From contig NZ_PRLE01000004.1 of the NCBI RefSeq assembly GCF_003287495.1, forward strand, positions 1 through 64,000: DNA of 64,000 nt. The letters run 5' to 3'. Under the pieces are notes generated by a model, which had not been told where the DNA came from, did not search any database, and worked only from the letters and a program-made list of their open reading frames with translations. A program made the position numbers and the translations under genes. Origin of the DNA: Faecalibacterium prausnitzii. GTDB taxonomy: Bacteria; Bacillota; Clostridia; Oscillospirales; Ruminococcaceae. Shown piece after piece: positions 25,555 through 32,829 of this stretch; the stretch's first letter is position 1; each line of letters opens with the position of its first letter.

Positions 25555-26173
25555 ATAAACCTCTGCAGAAGCCGACCGCCCTGCCCTCGATCTGGATCTC
25601 CTCCAGCTGGGAGCCTGCATAGATCATGGGCGGGCAGACGGCGGCGTTATCGGCCAGGAGCATGACCGTGCTGCCCTGGCGGTGAAAATGTTTCAGGGTG
25701 GCTTCGTCCCCGATGCGGACCGCGGCGATCTCTCCCTGCTCCACCTCCGGCTGGCGGCGGATGCAGACGATGTCACCATCGCAGATGGTGGGAGCCATGC
25801 TGCTGCCGTGGCAGGTCAGGGCAAAATCCGCGTGCCACGCGGCGGGGACCCCGATATAGCTCTCGATGTTCTGCTCCGCCGTGATGGGCGTGCCGCAGGC
25901 AATGGAGCCCACCAGCGGCACCCGCACCATTTCCGGCAGGGGCTCAAACCCCGGAGGCGGGGCGGCGGCGGTCTCAATGCCCAGCAGCCAGGCCGGAGTG
26001 GTGTCCAGCGCGGCGGCCAGCTCTTCCAGCTTGGACTGGGGCAGGTCGTTGACCCCTTTTTCCAATTTGGTGATGGAGGATTTGGAGCGGTATCCCATCC
26101 GGTCGGCCAGTTCCTCCTGTGACAGGCCGAGAGCGGCCCGGCGCTCCCGGACGCGGCGTGCCAGTTCTGACAT
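25553..26173 (-). CDS. XRE-S24 (LexA/CI-like) self-cleaving repressor
   Basis: A 206-residue repressor. Residues 1-60 are an XRE helix-turn-helix (LGLSQEELADRMGYRSKSSITKLE). The C-terminal half is an S24 peptidase with nucleophile Ser125 in HGSSMAPTI and general base Lys161 in EATLKHF. The probable self-cleavage site is Cys93-Gly94 (SIACGTP), as in phage P22 c2. ATG at 26173 has GAGGAG upstream; the longer frame lacks a site. It faces a Cro-like gene across a shared operator region, the layout of a temperate-phage switch, though no other phage genes lie nearby. Confidence 0.9.
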   Translation of the reverse strand: MSELARRVRERRAALGLSQEELADRMGYRSKSSITKLEKGVNDLPQSKLEELAAALDTTPAWLLGIETAAAPPPGFEPLPEMVRVPLVGSIACGTPITAEQNIESYIGVPAAWHADFALTCHGSSMAPTICDGDIVCIRRQPEVEQGEIAAVRIGDEATLKHFHRQGSTVMLLADNAAVCPPMIYAGSQLEEIQIEGRAVGFCRGL

Positions 26174-26224
26174 AAAAACTCCTCGCTTTCCCTTGCGTGT
26201 GCAGAAAAACTGCTCTCTGAAGAT

Positions 26225-26253
26225 AGAATAGCAGAACATTTCCTAAAAATCAA
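26225..26253 (-). promoter_or_regulatory. Promoter of the S24 repressor
   Basis: On the minus strand TTGATT, 17-base spacer, TATTCT. The -35 box contains an ATCAAC half-site also found in the operator at 26281-26297. Confidence 0.75.
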
Positions 26254-26280
26254 CTGTTTTTGCTCTATTTTCCCAAAAGA

Positions 26281-26297
26281 GTTGACATCTAATCAAC
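26281..26297. promoter_or_regulatory. Operator palindrome in the divergent switch
   Basis: GTTGA-catctaa-TCAAC, a 5-bp inverted repeat that overlaps the -35 box of the rightward promoter. A related AATCAACTG half-site lies 31 bp to the left, over the leftward -35. Confidence 0.6.
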
Positions 26298-26310
26298 TTC
26301 TCGCTATAAT
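26282..26310 (+). promoter_or_regulatory. Promoter of the Cro-like gene
   Basis: TTGACA at 26282-26287, 17-base spacer, TATAAT at 26305-26310: a full consensus match. Confidence 0.9.
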
Positions 26311-26366
26311 ACAACCAAAGATTGTGCATCGCATCCAGAATTTGAAACTAAAAGGAGGCATTTTTT

Positions 26367-26579
26367 ATGACAGATACCATGCTGCTCCTCTCCTGCATGA
26401 AGTGCAAACGCATCACACTGGGCTATGCAGCCGAGGTGCTTGGCATCAGCAGCTCCACCCTGCGTTATAAGATCAACAACGACCGGGATTTCAAAGTCAG
26501 TGAGGTGGACAAGCTCTGCCACCTGCTGGGGCTCAACCGGGACCAGCGCGACCTGTACTTTTTCCGGCATGTCCGCTGA
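26367..26579 (+). CDS. Small helix-turn-helix protein (Cro-like)
   Basis: A 70-residue DNA-binding protein. A helix-turn-helix covers about residues 16-45 (ITLGYAAEVLGISSSTLRYKI), followed by SEVDKLCHLLGLNRDQRDLYF. AAGGAGG lies 8 bases upstream of the start. It stands where Cro stands in phage switches, but the homology is too weak to name. Co-transcribed with the next gene 14 bases downstream. Confidence 0.7.
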   Translation: MTDTMLLLSCMKCKRITLGYAAEVLGISSSTLRYKINNDRDFKVSEVDKLCHLLGLNRDQRDLYFFRHVR

Positions 26580-26593
26580 GAGGAGGCATTTTC

Positions 26594-26887
26594 ATGACAC
26601 AGCAGCAGCGCCGCGCCACCCGCAACGCCCTGGCCCGCTACGGCCAGCGGGGATACCGCCAGACGTTCGAGGGCCGCGGCTGGAGCCTGGCCATTGAGCA
26701 GGCACTGAGGTATTATGACCAGACCGACCCCATCCGTGCCCAGCTGCTCCGGATGCGCTACTTTGAGCATCGGAGCATCGAGGATGTCATGGAGCAGCTC
26801 AACCTGAGTTACAGCACTTACCAGAAAGCTCACAGCGACCTGTTGAGCACCATTGCGGTCTACGCCGCCCACAATGGGCAGCTGTAG
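26594..26887 (+). CDS. Phage-type sigma-like/ArpU-like regulatory protein
   Basis: A 97-residue protein with an N-terminal basic segment (TQQQRRATRNALARYGQRGYRQ) and a C-terminal helix-turn-helix that resembles sigma region 4 (FEHRSIEDVMEQLNLSYSTYQKAHSDLL). Such small proteins often control late genes in Firmicutes phages. AGAGGAGG lies upstream. It follows the Cro-like gene and ends at a terminator. Exact family not certain. Confidence 0.6.
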   Translation: MTQQQRRATRNALARYGQRGYRQTFEGRGWSLAIEQALRYYDQTDPIRAQLLRMRYFEHRSIEDVMEQLNLSYSTYQKAHSDLLSTIAVYAAHNGQL

Positions 26888-26930
26888 CACAAAACCCCCG
26901 GACAGCCAATGGCTGCCGGGGGCTTTTTGA
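26888..26930. terminator. Bidirectional terminator
   Basis: CCCCCGGaCAGCC / GGCTGCCGGGGG hairpin with an A run on the left and a T run on the right. It separates convergent genes. Confidence 0.85.
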
Positions 26931-26934
26931 TGCA

Positions 26935-27105
26935 TCAGGTATTCTGGTTGGATTTCGGCTGCTCACAGCCGTCGTGGTGGTGGCAGGAGGCACAGTTGCC
27001 GCCGCAGCCCTCCCCTTTCCAGCCGCCCTGCTTGGAGATCCAGACCACGACCAGCCCAAACAGGATGGCCAGGACCAGAACGGTGATAATTCCGCGAATC
27101 GTCAT
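26935..27105 (-). CDS. FeoB-associated Cys-rich membrane protein
   Basis: A 56-residue protein. One transmembrane helix (residues 4-22, IITVLVLAILFGLVVVWI) precedes a Cys/Gly-rich C-terminus (GCGGNCASCHHHDGC). This is the pattern of the FeoB-associated Cys-rich membrane protein family. feoA and feoB are not in the window. ATG at 27105 is preferred because the helix starts directly after it. Confidence 0.8.
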   Translation of the reverse strand: MTIRGIITVLVLAILFGLVVVWISKQGGWKGEGCGGNCASCHHHDGCEQPKSNQNT

Positions 27106-27180
27106 AAAAAAGACCTCTCTCTGGCGTGAAGTTGCGCTCGAGGATAGTATACACCATTTTGCCGTTTTGGGCAACTGTTC

Positions 27181-27720
27181 TCACAGCACTCCAAAACAAA
27201 CCAGCCCCAGCACCGCCGCGATGCCGATGACCTTGGGGATGGCCATTTTCTTTTTGCGGAGGAGCCAGAAGCAGAGCAGGCCAATGCCAAGGCCCGCCCA
27301 ACTGATGCCCTCTGCAAAGTAGGTACTCCCGCTCAGGGTAATGAGGACTGCAAAGATCATGCCCACGCAGATGGGCTTGACCGCCCGCATGATATAAAGC
27401 ATGACCTTGCTCTCCCGGAATTTCTGGAAGAAGAGGGCCGCCACAAGGGTCAGCGTCAGGGTGGGGGTCAGCACACCAATGACGGCTGCCGTACCGCCCA
27501 GCACTCCGGCGGTCTGGGTACCGGCAAAGGTGGCGCAGTTGACGCCCAGGGAACCGGGGGTCATCTCCGCAATGGCCACGATATTGGCCACATCGTCGGC
27601 TGTCATCCAGTTGTGAGAGAGCATTTCTTCCATGATCAGGGGGATCATCGAGGTGCCGCCAAAGCTGGTAAAACCAATTTTGGCAAAGGCGAGGAAGAGC
27701 TGGAACAATGTTTTAATCAT
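27181..27720 (-). CDS. Chromate transporter, second half
   Basis: A 179-residue CHR-family membrane protein with 5-6 helices (FGGTSMIPLIMEEML near the N-terminus, AEMTPGSLGVNCATFAG in the middle). CHR proteins are either one long fused chain or two short halves made from adjacent genes; this is the two-gene form. It overlaps its partner by 8 bases. CHR proteins export chromate in known cases, but in gut Clostridia the true substrate is often unclear. Confidence 0.88.
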   Translation of the reverse strand: MIKTLFQLFLAFAKIGFTSFGGTSMIPLIMEEMLSHNWMTADDVANIVAIAEMTPGSLGVNCATFAGTQTAGVLGGTAAVIGVLTPTLTLTLVAALFFQKFRESKVMLYIMRAVKPICVGMIFAVLITLSGSTYFAEGISWAGLGIGLLCFWLLRKKKMAIPKVIGIAAVLGLVCFGVL

Positions 27721-28303
27721 GCTCCTTCACCCCCATCCAGACAAGGCCCAGCACGGCACCGCCGATCACCAGCACCAGATTACTGATGGACGTAAACAGG
27801 CAGATGCAGAGAGCAGCGAGGCAGAGCCCGATCGCAATTTTATCCTTGAGGGCCTCTTTGCTCAGGGAGATGGCCGCACTGCCGATGATGGGCACCACGG
27901 CACACTGGACCCCCTTGAGGGCCGCAAAGACCCAGTAATTGTTCTTGATGAGGTCATAAATGGCAGTAACAACGGTCATCACAACGACAGCCGGCACGCA
28001 CAGCCCCACCGCTGAGAGGATGCCGCCCAGCGGCCCGGCCAGCTGGTAGCCGAACAGCAGCACGATGTTGGCCACCATGATCCCCGGCAGGCTCTTGCCC
28101 ACGGCGATAAGCTCCAGCAGGTCGCTCTGCTCCACCCAGTGGCGCTTGTCCACAAACTCCTGCTCCATCTGGGCAATGATGCTCCACCCGCTGCCAAAAG
28201 TAAAGGCACCGAGTTTGATGAACTCCCAGAACAGGAGCAGGGCCATTTTGATGCCCGTCGGGCGGGAAACGGTTTCGGTCAGTGGAAAGGGTTTTGTCTG
28301 CAT
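27713..28303 (-). CDS. Chromate transporter, first half
   Basis: A 196-residue CHR-family membrane protein (FWEFIKLGAFTFGSGWSIIAQME, then AVGKSLPGIMVANIVLLFG). Start at 28303 has AGGAG 6 bases upstream; an ATG 6 codons earlier lies before that site. A promoter-like TTGTCA...TATAAT (19-base spacing) lies near 28345. Forms a heteromer with the following gene product by analogy to paired CHR proteins. Confidence 0.88.
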   Translation of the reverse strand: MQTKPFPLTETVSRPTGIKMALLLFWEFIKLGAFTFGSGWSIIAQMEQEFVDKRHWVEQSDLLELIAVGKSLPGIMVANIVLLFGYQLAGPLGGILSAVGLCVPAVVVMTVVTAIYDLIKNNYWVFAALKGVQCAVVPIIGSAAISLSKEALKDKIAIGLCLAALCICLFTSISNLVLVIGGAVLGLVWMGVKEHD

Positions 28304-28424
28304 CTGCTGCTCCTTTTGCATCCGGGGTGGTAAAAATTCTTTACCTATTATATAACACGTTTTCAGAGCCTTGACAAATGGCTATTTTTCATAGAAACAC
28401 ATTCCATCGTTTCCTGAAACGACA

Positions 28425-29786
28425 TTACGCGGCGTGCTCCATCCAGTTGGCGCGCCAGGTGTACAGGACCATCAGAACAGCACCCAGCCCCCAGGAAACC
28501 GGATAGAGGACGAACACGCCCTCAATGCTGTGGAAGAACGGCAGAATAAACTGGATCCAGGCCACCCGGAACAGGCAGAGGGAGAGCAGCAACACCACCA
28601 TGGGCGGCACGCTCTTGCCCGTGCCGCGCACGGCACCTGCCAGGCTGTGCAGGATGGCCAGCAGGAAATAGAACGGGCAGAAATACTTCATGGCCGCCAC
28701 GCCAAACTCCACCACGGTATCGTCCTGGGTGAACAGGTGCAGGATGGGGTAACGGAACACCAGCAGCAGGGCACCCGTAAAGAGGGTATAGCCCACGCTC
28801 ATGGCCAGCGTGACCCACAGGCTCCGCTTGACACGGTCCAGCTTGCCCGCGCCAAAGTTCTGGCCCACAAAGGTAGTGGCCGCCATGCTGAAGCTCATGA
28901 CCGGCAGGATGTTGAAGCCATCGATCTTCATGTACGCGGCAAAGCCTGCCATGGCAACAGCGCCGTAGCCGTTGACGCTGGACTGCACCAGAACGTTGGA
29001 GAACGAGATGACCATGTTCTGGATGCCCGTGGGCAGGCCCACCCGGATGATGCGGGCGGACATTTTGGCATCGGGGCGGATCTTGCGCAGCGTGACCCGG
29101 TAGTCATCCTCCACCCGCATCAGGAAGCGGAGGGAGAGGATGCAGGACACCAGCTGGCTGATATCGGTGGCGATGGCCGCGCCCTCCACCCCCATCCGCA
29201 GCCCGGCAATGAGAACGAGGTCGAGGATGATGTTGGTGATGGAGGCGCAGCCCAGGTAGATGAGGGAACGCTGGGAGTTGCCCGCCGCGTTGAGGATGCC
29301 GGCCGCCATGTTATAAATGACGCTGAACAGCACGCCGCCAAAGTAGATCCGCATATAGGTCACGGCGTCTTCCAGCACCTCAGCCGGGGTGTTCATCCAG
29401 ACCAGCAAGCTGCGGCAGACCAGGATGCCGCCCACCGTCAGCACAACGCCCAGGATGGCTGCAATGGCCAGCGAGGTGTGCACGGCAATCTGGGCATCCT
29501 CCCGATCCTTGGCCCCCAGGTACTGGGCCACCACGACGCCGGCACCCACGGCCACGCCCTGGCTGAAGCCGATGAGCAGGAAGATGGGCGAGCCGCTGGA
29601 GCCAACGGCTGCCAGAGCGTTGCTGCCCAGGAAATTGCCCACGATGATGGAATCGGCCGTATTGTACAGCTGCTGGAGCAGGTTGCCCAAAATCAGCGGC
29701 ACAGCAAACAACAGCAGGTTTTTAAAGATACCGCCCTCGGTCATCAGCCGTGTCTTTTTGCGCGGCGCAGTGGTAGTTTGTGGCAT
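28425..29786 (-). CDS. MATE-family multidrug/cation antiporter
   Basis: A 453-residue protein with 12 predicted helices in two homologous halves. It contains MATE features: PLILGNLLQQLYNTADSIIV (about 31-50), GVEGAAIATDISQ and QNFGAGKLDRVKR. These transporters expel drugs or cationic metabolites in exchange for Na+ or H+. AAGGAG lies 8 bases upstream. It has its own consensus promoter at 29825-29853 and lies just beyond the micro-ORF transcript terminators. Confidence 0.93.
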   Translation of the reverse strand: MPQTTTAPRKKTRLMTEGGIFKNLLLFAVPLILGNLLQQLYNTADSIIVGNFLGSNALAAVGSSGSPIFLLIGFSQGVAVGAGVVVAQYLGAKDREDAQIAVHTSLAIAAILGVVLTVGGILVCRSLLVWMNTPAEVLEDAVTYMRIYFGGVLFSVIYNMAAGILNAAGNSQRSLIYLGCASITNIILDLVLIAGLRMGVEGAAIATDISQLVSCILSLRFLMRVEDDYRVTLRKIRPDAKMSARIIRVGLPTGIQNMVISFSNVLVQSSVNGYGAVAMAGFAAYMKIDGFNILPVMSFSMAATTFVGQNFGAGKLDRVKRSLWVTLAMSVGYTLFTGALLLVFRYPILHLFTQDDTVVEFGVAAMKYFCPFYFLLAILHSLAGAVRGTGKSVPPMVVLLLSLCLFRVAWIQFILPFFHSIEGVFVLYPVSWGLGAVLMVLYTWRANWMEHAA

Positions 29787-29824
29787 GATGTTCTCCTTAC
29801 CTTAAAAGATAGACAGTATTTTTA

Positions 29825-29853
29825 ACAATAACGCTTGCAGGAGAAATTGTCAA
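29825..29853 (-). promoter_or_regulatory. Promoter of the MATE gene
   Basis: On the minus strand TTGACA (29848-29853), 17-base spacer, TATTGT (29825-29830). It lies downstream of both terminators of the leader-like transcript, so the MATE gene does not depend on read-through. Confidence 0.85.
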
Positions 29854-29878
29854 GAGGCAGCGGCCGCAGTACGCAAAA

Positions 29879-29908
29879 TAAAAAAAGGGCCGGGAGCTTT
29901 CCCGGCCC
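29879..29908 (-). terminator. Second of two tandem terminators
   Basis: GGGCCGGG / CCCGGCCC hairpin with 6-base loop, followed on the minus strand by TTTTTTT. Confidence 0.85.
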
Positions 29909-29911
29909 AAA

Positions 29912-29957
29912 CAAAAAACCTGCCGGATGGTGCGGTTGCAAGCCACCATCCGGCAGG
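29912..29957 (-). terminator. First of two tandem terminators
   Basis: A 12-bp perfect stem (CCTGCCGGATGG / CCATCCGGCAGG), extended by TG and loop pairs, followed on the minus strand by TTTTTT. It begins 5 bases after the last micro-ORF stop. Confidence 0.9.
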
Positions 29958-29961
29958 ATCC

Positions 29962-30031
29962 TTACTTCTTCGGAGTCATAAGCCTCTTATCCTCGGTTTC
30001 CTCATTTTTCGGTCTGTACCGTACGTTTCAT
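29962..30031 (-). CDS. Chain of three coupled micro-ORFs (9, 9 and 5 codons)
   Basis: MKRTVQTEK (30002-30031) has AGGAG 9 bases upstream. Its TGA overlaps the ATG of MRKPRIRGL (29976-30005) as ATGA, whose TGA in turn overlaps the ATG of MTPKK (29962-29979). Each is too short to fold; the chain looks like leader peptides translated by coupled ribosomes just before the tandem terminators. Confidence 0.5.
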
Positions 30032-30088
30032 TGGAATGATCTCCTTTGGAAACGATGAAGAACTTGGAATTTTCAGGGGACACATTAC

Positions 30089-30097
30089 TTAGTACAT
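30089..30097 (-). CDS. Two-codon micro-ORF (Met-Tyr-stop), copy 2
   Basis: ATGTACTAAGTA in the context TCCAATG, identical to the micro-ORF at 30204-30212 in both codons and flanks. AAAGGG lies about 8 bases upstream. A start-Tyr-stop frame is typical of ribosome-stalling or reinitiation leaders, not of a functional peptide. Confidence 0.4.
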   Translation of the reverse strand: MY

Positions 30098-30113
30098 TGG
30101 ATTGACCCTTTTC

Positions 30114-30158
30114 TCAACTGTTGGAGTGCGGAACACGAATCATGGAGATGAATTTCAT
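30114..30158 (-). CDS. 14-codon micro-ORF
   Basis: MKFISMIRVPHSNS, between the two Met-Tyr micro-ORFs. The upstream site is weak (GTGG). It may be a leader peptide; evidence is position only. Confidence 0.35.
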   Translation of the reverse strand: MKFISMIRVPHSNS

Positions 30159-30203
30159 ATTACCACATTCTTTCGAGTTAGATTTTCCAAGGGGTTCCAC
30201 TAC

Positions 30204-30212
30204 TTAGTACAT
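30204..30212 (-). CDS. Two-codon micro-ORF (Met-Tyr-stop), copy 1
   Basis: ATGTACTAA with a near-perfect AAAAGGAG 8 bases upstream. The strong ribosome site on a two-codon frame is hard to explain by chance. Confidence 0.5.
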   Translation of the reverse strand: MY

Positions 30213-30231
30213 TGGAGGTTCTCCTTTTCGG

Positions 30232-30264
30232 TTATTCAAATACAGGTCTCCGTAAAGTTTTCAT
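30232..30264 (-). CDS. 10-codon micro-ORF
   Basis: MKTLRRPVFE with GGAG 10 bases upstream, ending 20 bases before the Met-Tyr micro-ORF. An overlapping frame starting at 30302 (21 codons) is an alternative. Confidence 0.4.
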   Translation of the reverse strand: MKTLRRPVFE

Positions 30265-30423
30265 AAGGATCACTCTCCGGCGGATCTATTTGAATTGCCA
30301 TGGGATTTTATACTCGACAGACTGTTCTGTTGTTCGCATTATTTGATGCTCAAGACCGGCTCTCGTTTTTGTGTTTTTATACGGGGGAAACATCCCGTTT
30401 GTGGTGAGCCTCTGTTTTGCTTC

Positions 30424-30474
30424 TCAGCGATCCCCGACAGTCTGTCCACACTGTGCGGGTTCCATATCAACCAT
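30424..30474 (-). CDS. 16-codon micro-ORF
   Basis: MVDMEPAQCGQTVGDR, with AAAGGAG 9 bases upstream. It is the first micro-ORF after the promoter at 30557-30585. Confidence 0.45.
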   Translation of the reverse strand: MVDMEPAQCGQTVGDR

Positions 30475-30556
30475 CGGTCTTCGCTCCTTTCTGCTTCAAG
30501 TCAGCGGGGTTAGCTCTCGTTTGAGCTTCTGCTGTACTTCTCTGGTTTCTGGCTTT

Positions 30557-30585
30557 ATTATACCCAAAGGTCAGCAGTTTGTCTA
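30557..30585 (-). promoter_or_regulatory. Promoter of the micro-ORF transcript
   Basis: On the minus strand TAGACA, 17-base spacer, TATAAT. The transcript would run about 670 nt to the tandem terminators and contains no frame longer than about 21 codons with a good ribosome site. Confidence 0.75.
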
Positions 30586-30795
30586 TTCGCAGAGTGCACA
30601 ATAATATACACATTATTTTTCCATATTCAACAGATAAATTAGATAGATTTTACAACATATTCAAATCAATCCAGTTCATCTTTGTCCGGCAGAGCTTTTT
30701 TCAGTCGAGCTTCTCCCCCCTTACAGCTTTCCACAAAACTTATTGTCTTCAAGGGGATCGTTTTCGGCAAAATAGGAGAACCCTTTCTCCGCCTC
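30586..30795. other. Intergenic AT-rich region, no gene seen
   Basis: About 210 bases between the divergent promoters of the micro-ORF unit and the DUF2798 gene. AT-rich compared with its neighbours. No frame with a ribosome site, no strong hairpin. Confidence 0.6.
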
Positions 30796-30824
30796 TTACA
30801 CGACGCCTGAAATTGTGCTATGAT
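30796..30824 (+). promoter_or_regulatory. Promoter of the DUF2798 gene
   Basis: TTACAC, 17-base spacer, TATGAT in a GTGCTATGATA context that is shared with the ATP synthase promoter at 31719-31747. Confidence 0.7.
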
Positions 30825-30849
30825 AAGCGGCAATGAATGGTAGTCGCGC

Positions 30850-30888
30850 AAAGACAGACGAAGGTTCCGCCCTCGTCTGTCTTTTTTT
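30850..30888 (+). terminator. Short-leader terminator/attenuator before the DUF2798 gene
   Basis: AGACAGACGA / TCGTCTGTCT, a perfect 10-bp stem with 13-base loop, then TTTTTTT. It lies only about 25 bases after the -10 box and 60 bases before the start codon, so it would stop most transcripts unless antiterminated. Confidence 0.8.
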
Positions 30889-30948
30889 GTTTGTGCGGCG
30901 ATGGTTCGCCTGAATTTTCCCCCATCAACCAAAAAGGAGTTACAAACT

Positions 30949-31419
30949 ATGCCGAAAACCCTGCTGGAAAAAGTCGTCTTCACCATTGTCATGGCCACCA
31001 TTATGGTCTATGGCATGATCGTTTACAATGTTGCCCTGAACACGGGCGGCGTGACCAACGCCACCTTTCTCATGGCGCTGCATGAAATGCCCATCATGGT
31101 CCCGGTTGCCTGCATCCTGGATTTCTTTGTCGTGGAGAAACTGGCCACCGCGCTGGCCTTTACCTTTATGCGCCCCACAGACCGGCCTCAGTTCATCACC
31201 TATGCCATCTCCCTGATGATCGTCGCCATCATGTGCCCGGTCATGAGCCTGGTGGCAACCGTCCTGTTTAAAGAGCCCAGCTTTGGCATGTGGGTGCACA
31301 CCTGGGGCTGCAATATGCCCATGGCCCTGTGCTGGCAGATGCTCTACTGCGGCCCGCTCTCCCGGTTCATCTTCCGGCTGGTGTTCCGCCGCGGCAAGGC
31401 TGAGAACCCCGCCACCTGA
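30949..31419 (+). CDS. DUF2798 family membrane protein
   Basis: A 156-residue protein with four predicted helices in two similar halves; the first helix is VVFTIVMATIMVYGMIVYN. The two-helix DUF2798 unit appears twice. Function unknown. ATG at 30949 has AAGGAG 9 bases upstream, and a longer in-frame start lies before it. Single-gene unit behind an attenuator. Confidence 0.8.
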   Translation: MPKTLLEKVVFTIVMATIMVYGMIVYNVALNTGGVTNATFLMALHEMPIMVPVACILDFFVVEKLATALAFTFMRPTDRPQFITYAISLMIVAIMCPVMSLVATVLFKEPSFGMWVHTWGCNMPMALCWQMLYCGPLSRFIFRLVFRRGKAENPAT

Positions 31420-31718
31420 GCTTTTCACTCTATTAGATAGGTATCGCGGCCATACAGGGTGGACATCTCTGAAGAAAAATCAAGCCGCTTGCGCGCCGGA
31501 TAAGTCATATAAATTTTATATATCAGATATACCAGCGATATATACTGTATGGATTTTTTCGACAATTTGCCTGGTCATCTCCCTTAAACAGTTAAAATTT
31601 AGTTAAGATTTTGTGCACTTATCACATGTTACAAGCTACTTTCTTGTGCAAATCAGCAACAAATATTCATCCATTCTGGTACGGAATATAACAAAAAGTA
31701 GAAACTTTGCAAGAGGGC
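31420..31718. other. Intergenic region before the ATP synthase promoter, no gene seen
   Basis: About 300 AT-rich bases with no frame that has a ribosome site. A short inverted TATA-rich stretch (near 31515-31550) is the only structure seen. Confidence 0.6.
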
Positions 31719-31747
31719 TTATCAATCCGCGCCTTTCGTGCTATGAT
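31719..31747 (+). promoter_or_regulatory. Promoter of the ATP synthase operon
   Basis: TTATCA, 17-base spacer, TATGAT. The -10 region GTGCTATGATA is the same as at the DUF2798 gene. Confidence 0.65.
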
Positions 31748-31781
31748 ACCAGACGAAAAAAGCAGGCAAAGAGAATACAGC

Positions 31782-31826
31782 AAAGGAGGGCGTGCAGCGG
31801 AGTTTCCGGCCGCCTCCTTTCTTTTT
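31782..31826 (+). terminator. Leader terminator/attenuator of the ATP synthase operon
   Basis: AAAGGAGG.CG / CG.CCTCCTTT stem, with an inner GCGG/CCGG-type pairing, followed by CTTTTTCT. It lies 35 bases after the -10 box and ahead of all atp genes. Confidence 0.75.
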
Positions 31827-31878
31827 CTCGTAGAGCAGTGCTTTTCTCAATTTCAAAATGTTACGGAAAGGAGATCGA

Positions 31879-31947
31879 GTGAAAACGGTATCGGATTCAA
31901 TCTCTCAACCTCTGACCTCGACCCGGAGGAAGGAGGCAGCACGATGA
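31879..31947 (+). CDS. 22-codon leader ORF coupled to atpB
   Basis: GTG start with AAAGGAG 5 bases upstream; the product begins MKTVSDSISQPLTS and ends RRKEAAR. Its TGA overlaps the atpB ATG (ATGA). It stands where atpI often stands, but it is too short and polar to be AtpI. It probably feeds ribosomes to atpB or senses translation. Confidence 0.5.
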   Translation: MKTVSDSISQPLTSTRRKEAAR

Positions 31948-32627
31948 ACGCATTGACGGCAGCTCTGAAAGAAGAGCTGAACGTGGAAATGATCTCCATC
32001 GGCGGCCTGCAGATCCCGGAGTCGGTGGTAGTCAGCTGGGGCATCATGGCGTTCCTCGTCATCGGCTCCATTCTCCTCACCCGGAACCTCCGGGTAGACC
32101 ACATCACCAAGCGGCAGGCCATCCTGGAGACCGTCGTGACGTTCATCAACGACTTCTTCGTGGGCTTGCTGGGTGAAAAAGGCAAGCGGTATGTGCCCTA
32201 CCTCATCTCGGTAGCGCTCTACATCGCCTGCTCCAACCTCATTGGCGTGTTTGGCATCAAGCCCCCCACAAAGGATCTGAATGTCACCGCCGCCCTGGCC
32301 TTAATGAGCATCTGTCTCATCGAGTATGCCGGGATCCACGCGCGCGGCGGGGTCGGCTTCCTCAAGAGCCTGACGGCTCCTACCGCCATCATGACCCCCA
32401 TGAACATTCTGGAGATCGCCATTCGGCCCACCAGCCTGTGTATGCGACTGTTCGGCAACGTGCTGGGCGCGTTCGTCATCATGGAGCTCATCAAGCAGGT
32501 GGTGCCTGTCTTTGTGCCGGCTGTGTTCAGCCTGTACTTTGACCTGTTCGACGGCCTGATCCAGACCTATGTGTTCGTCTTCCTGACTTCCCTGTTTATG
32601 AAAGAGAATATCGGAGACGAAGAATGA
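31944..32627 (+). CDS. atpB: ATP synthase Fo subunit a
   Basis: A 227-residue membrane protein with five predicted helices. The essential arginine is in [13 protein letters not shown] (about residues 164-176), which faces the c-ring carboxylate. NILEIAIRP precedes it. AAGGAGG lies 8 bases upstream of the ATG, and the start overlaps a 22-codon leader ORF. First structural gene of the operon; a 200-bp gap with a repeat separates it from atpE. Confidence 0.94.
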   Translation: MNALTAALKEELNVEMISIGGLQIPESVVVSWGIMAFLVIGSILLTRNLRVDHITKRQAILETVVTFINDFFVGLLGEKGKRYVPYLISVALYIACSNLIGVFGIKPPTKDLNVTAALALMSICLIEYAGIHARGGVGFLKSLTAPTAIMTPMNILEIAIRPTSLCMRLFGNVLGAFVIMELIKQVVPVFVPAVFSLYFDLFDGLIQTYVFVFLTSLFMKENIGDEE

Positions 32628-32695
32628 TTTCACCCGAGAGCGCAGGGCCCACGCCCTGCCGGAAAATCGGGCCCGTTTCCTCCGGCAGGAGCTGA

Positions 32696-32801
32696 ACCGG
32701 CCTGCCAAGGGCTCCCCTGTTAGGAAAGACTCCCCCGGCCGGGGGAGGTGGCACGAAAGTGCCGAAAGGGGGCGGCTGGACGCGAAGCGGACTGAGAGGT
32801 T
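32696..32801 (+). repeat. Mosaic palindromic intergenic repeat (copy 4)
   Basis: Lies between atpB and atpE. It contains CCTGCCAAGGGCTCCCCTG, the perfect palindrome CTCCCCCGGCCGGGGGAG and GGTGGCAC-gaaa-GTGCCGAAAGG. Its 51-bp central part matches copy 6 (in the phage cassette) with one difference. Confidence 0.8.
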
Positions 32802-32829
32802 TTACGCATTTACAAAGGAGATATTTATT

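Noticed and set aside
30295-30513. 72-codon plus-strand frame in the micro-ORF region
   Set aside because: No ribosome site; it runs opposite to the promoter, micro-ORFs and terminators, which explain the region better.
30898-30948. Fluoride-riboswitch-like GGCGATGG-TTCGCC before the DUF2798 gene
   Set aside because: The first stem matches, but the loop is too short, the AAAC and the second stem plus pseudoknot partner are missing, and it lies after the terminator rather than before it.
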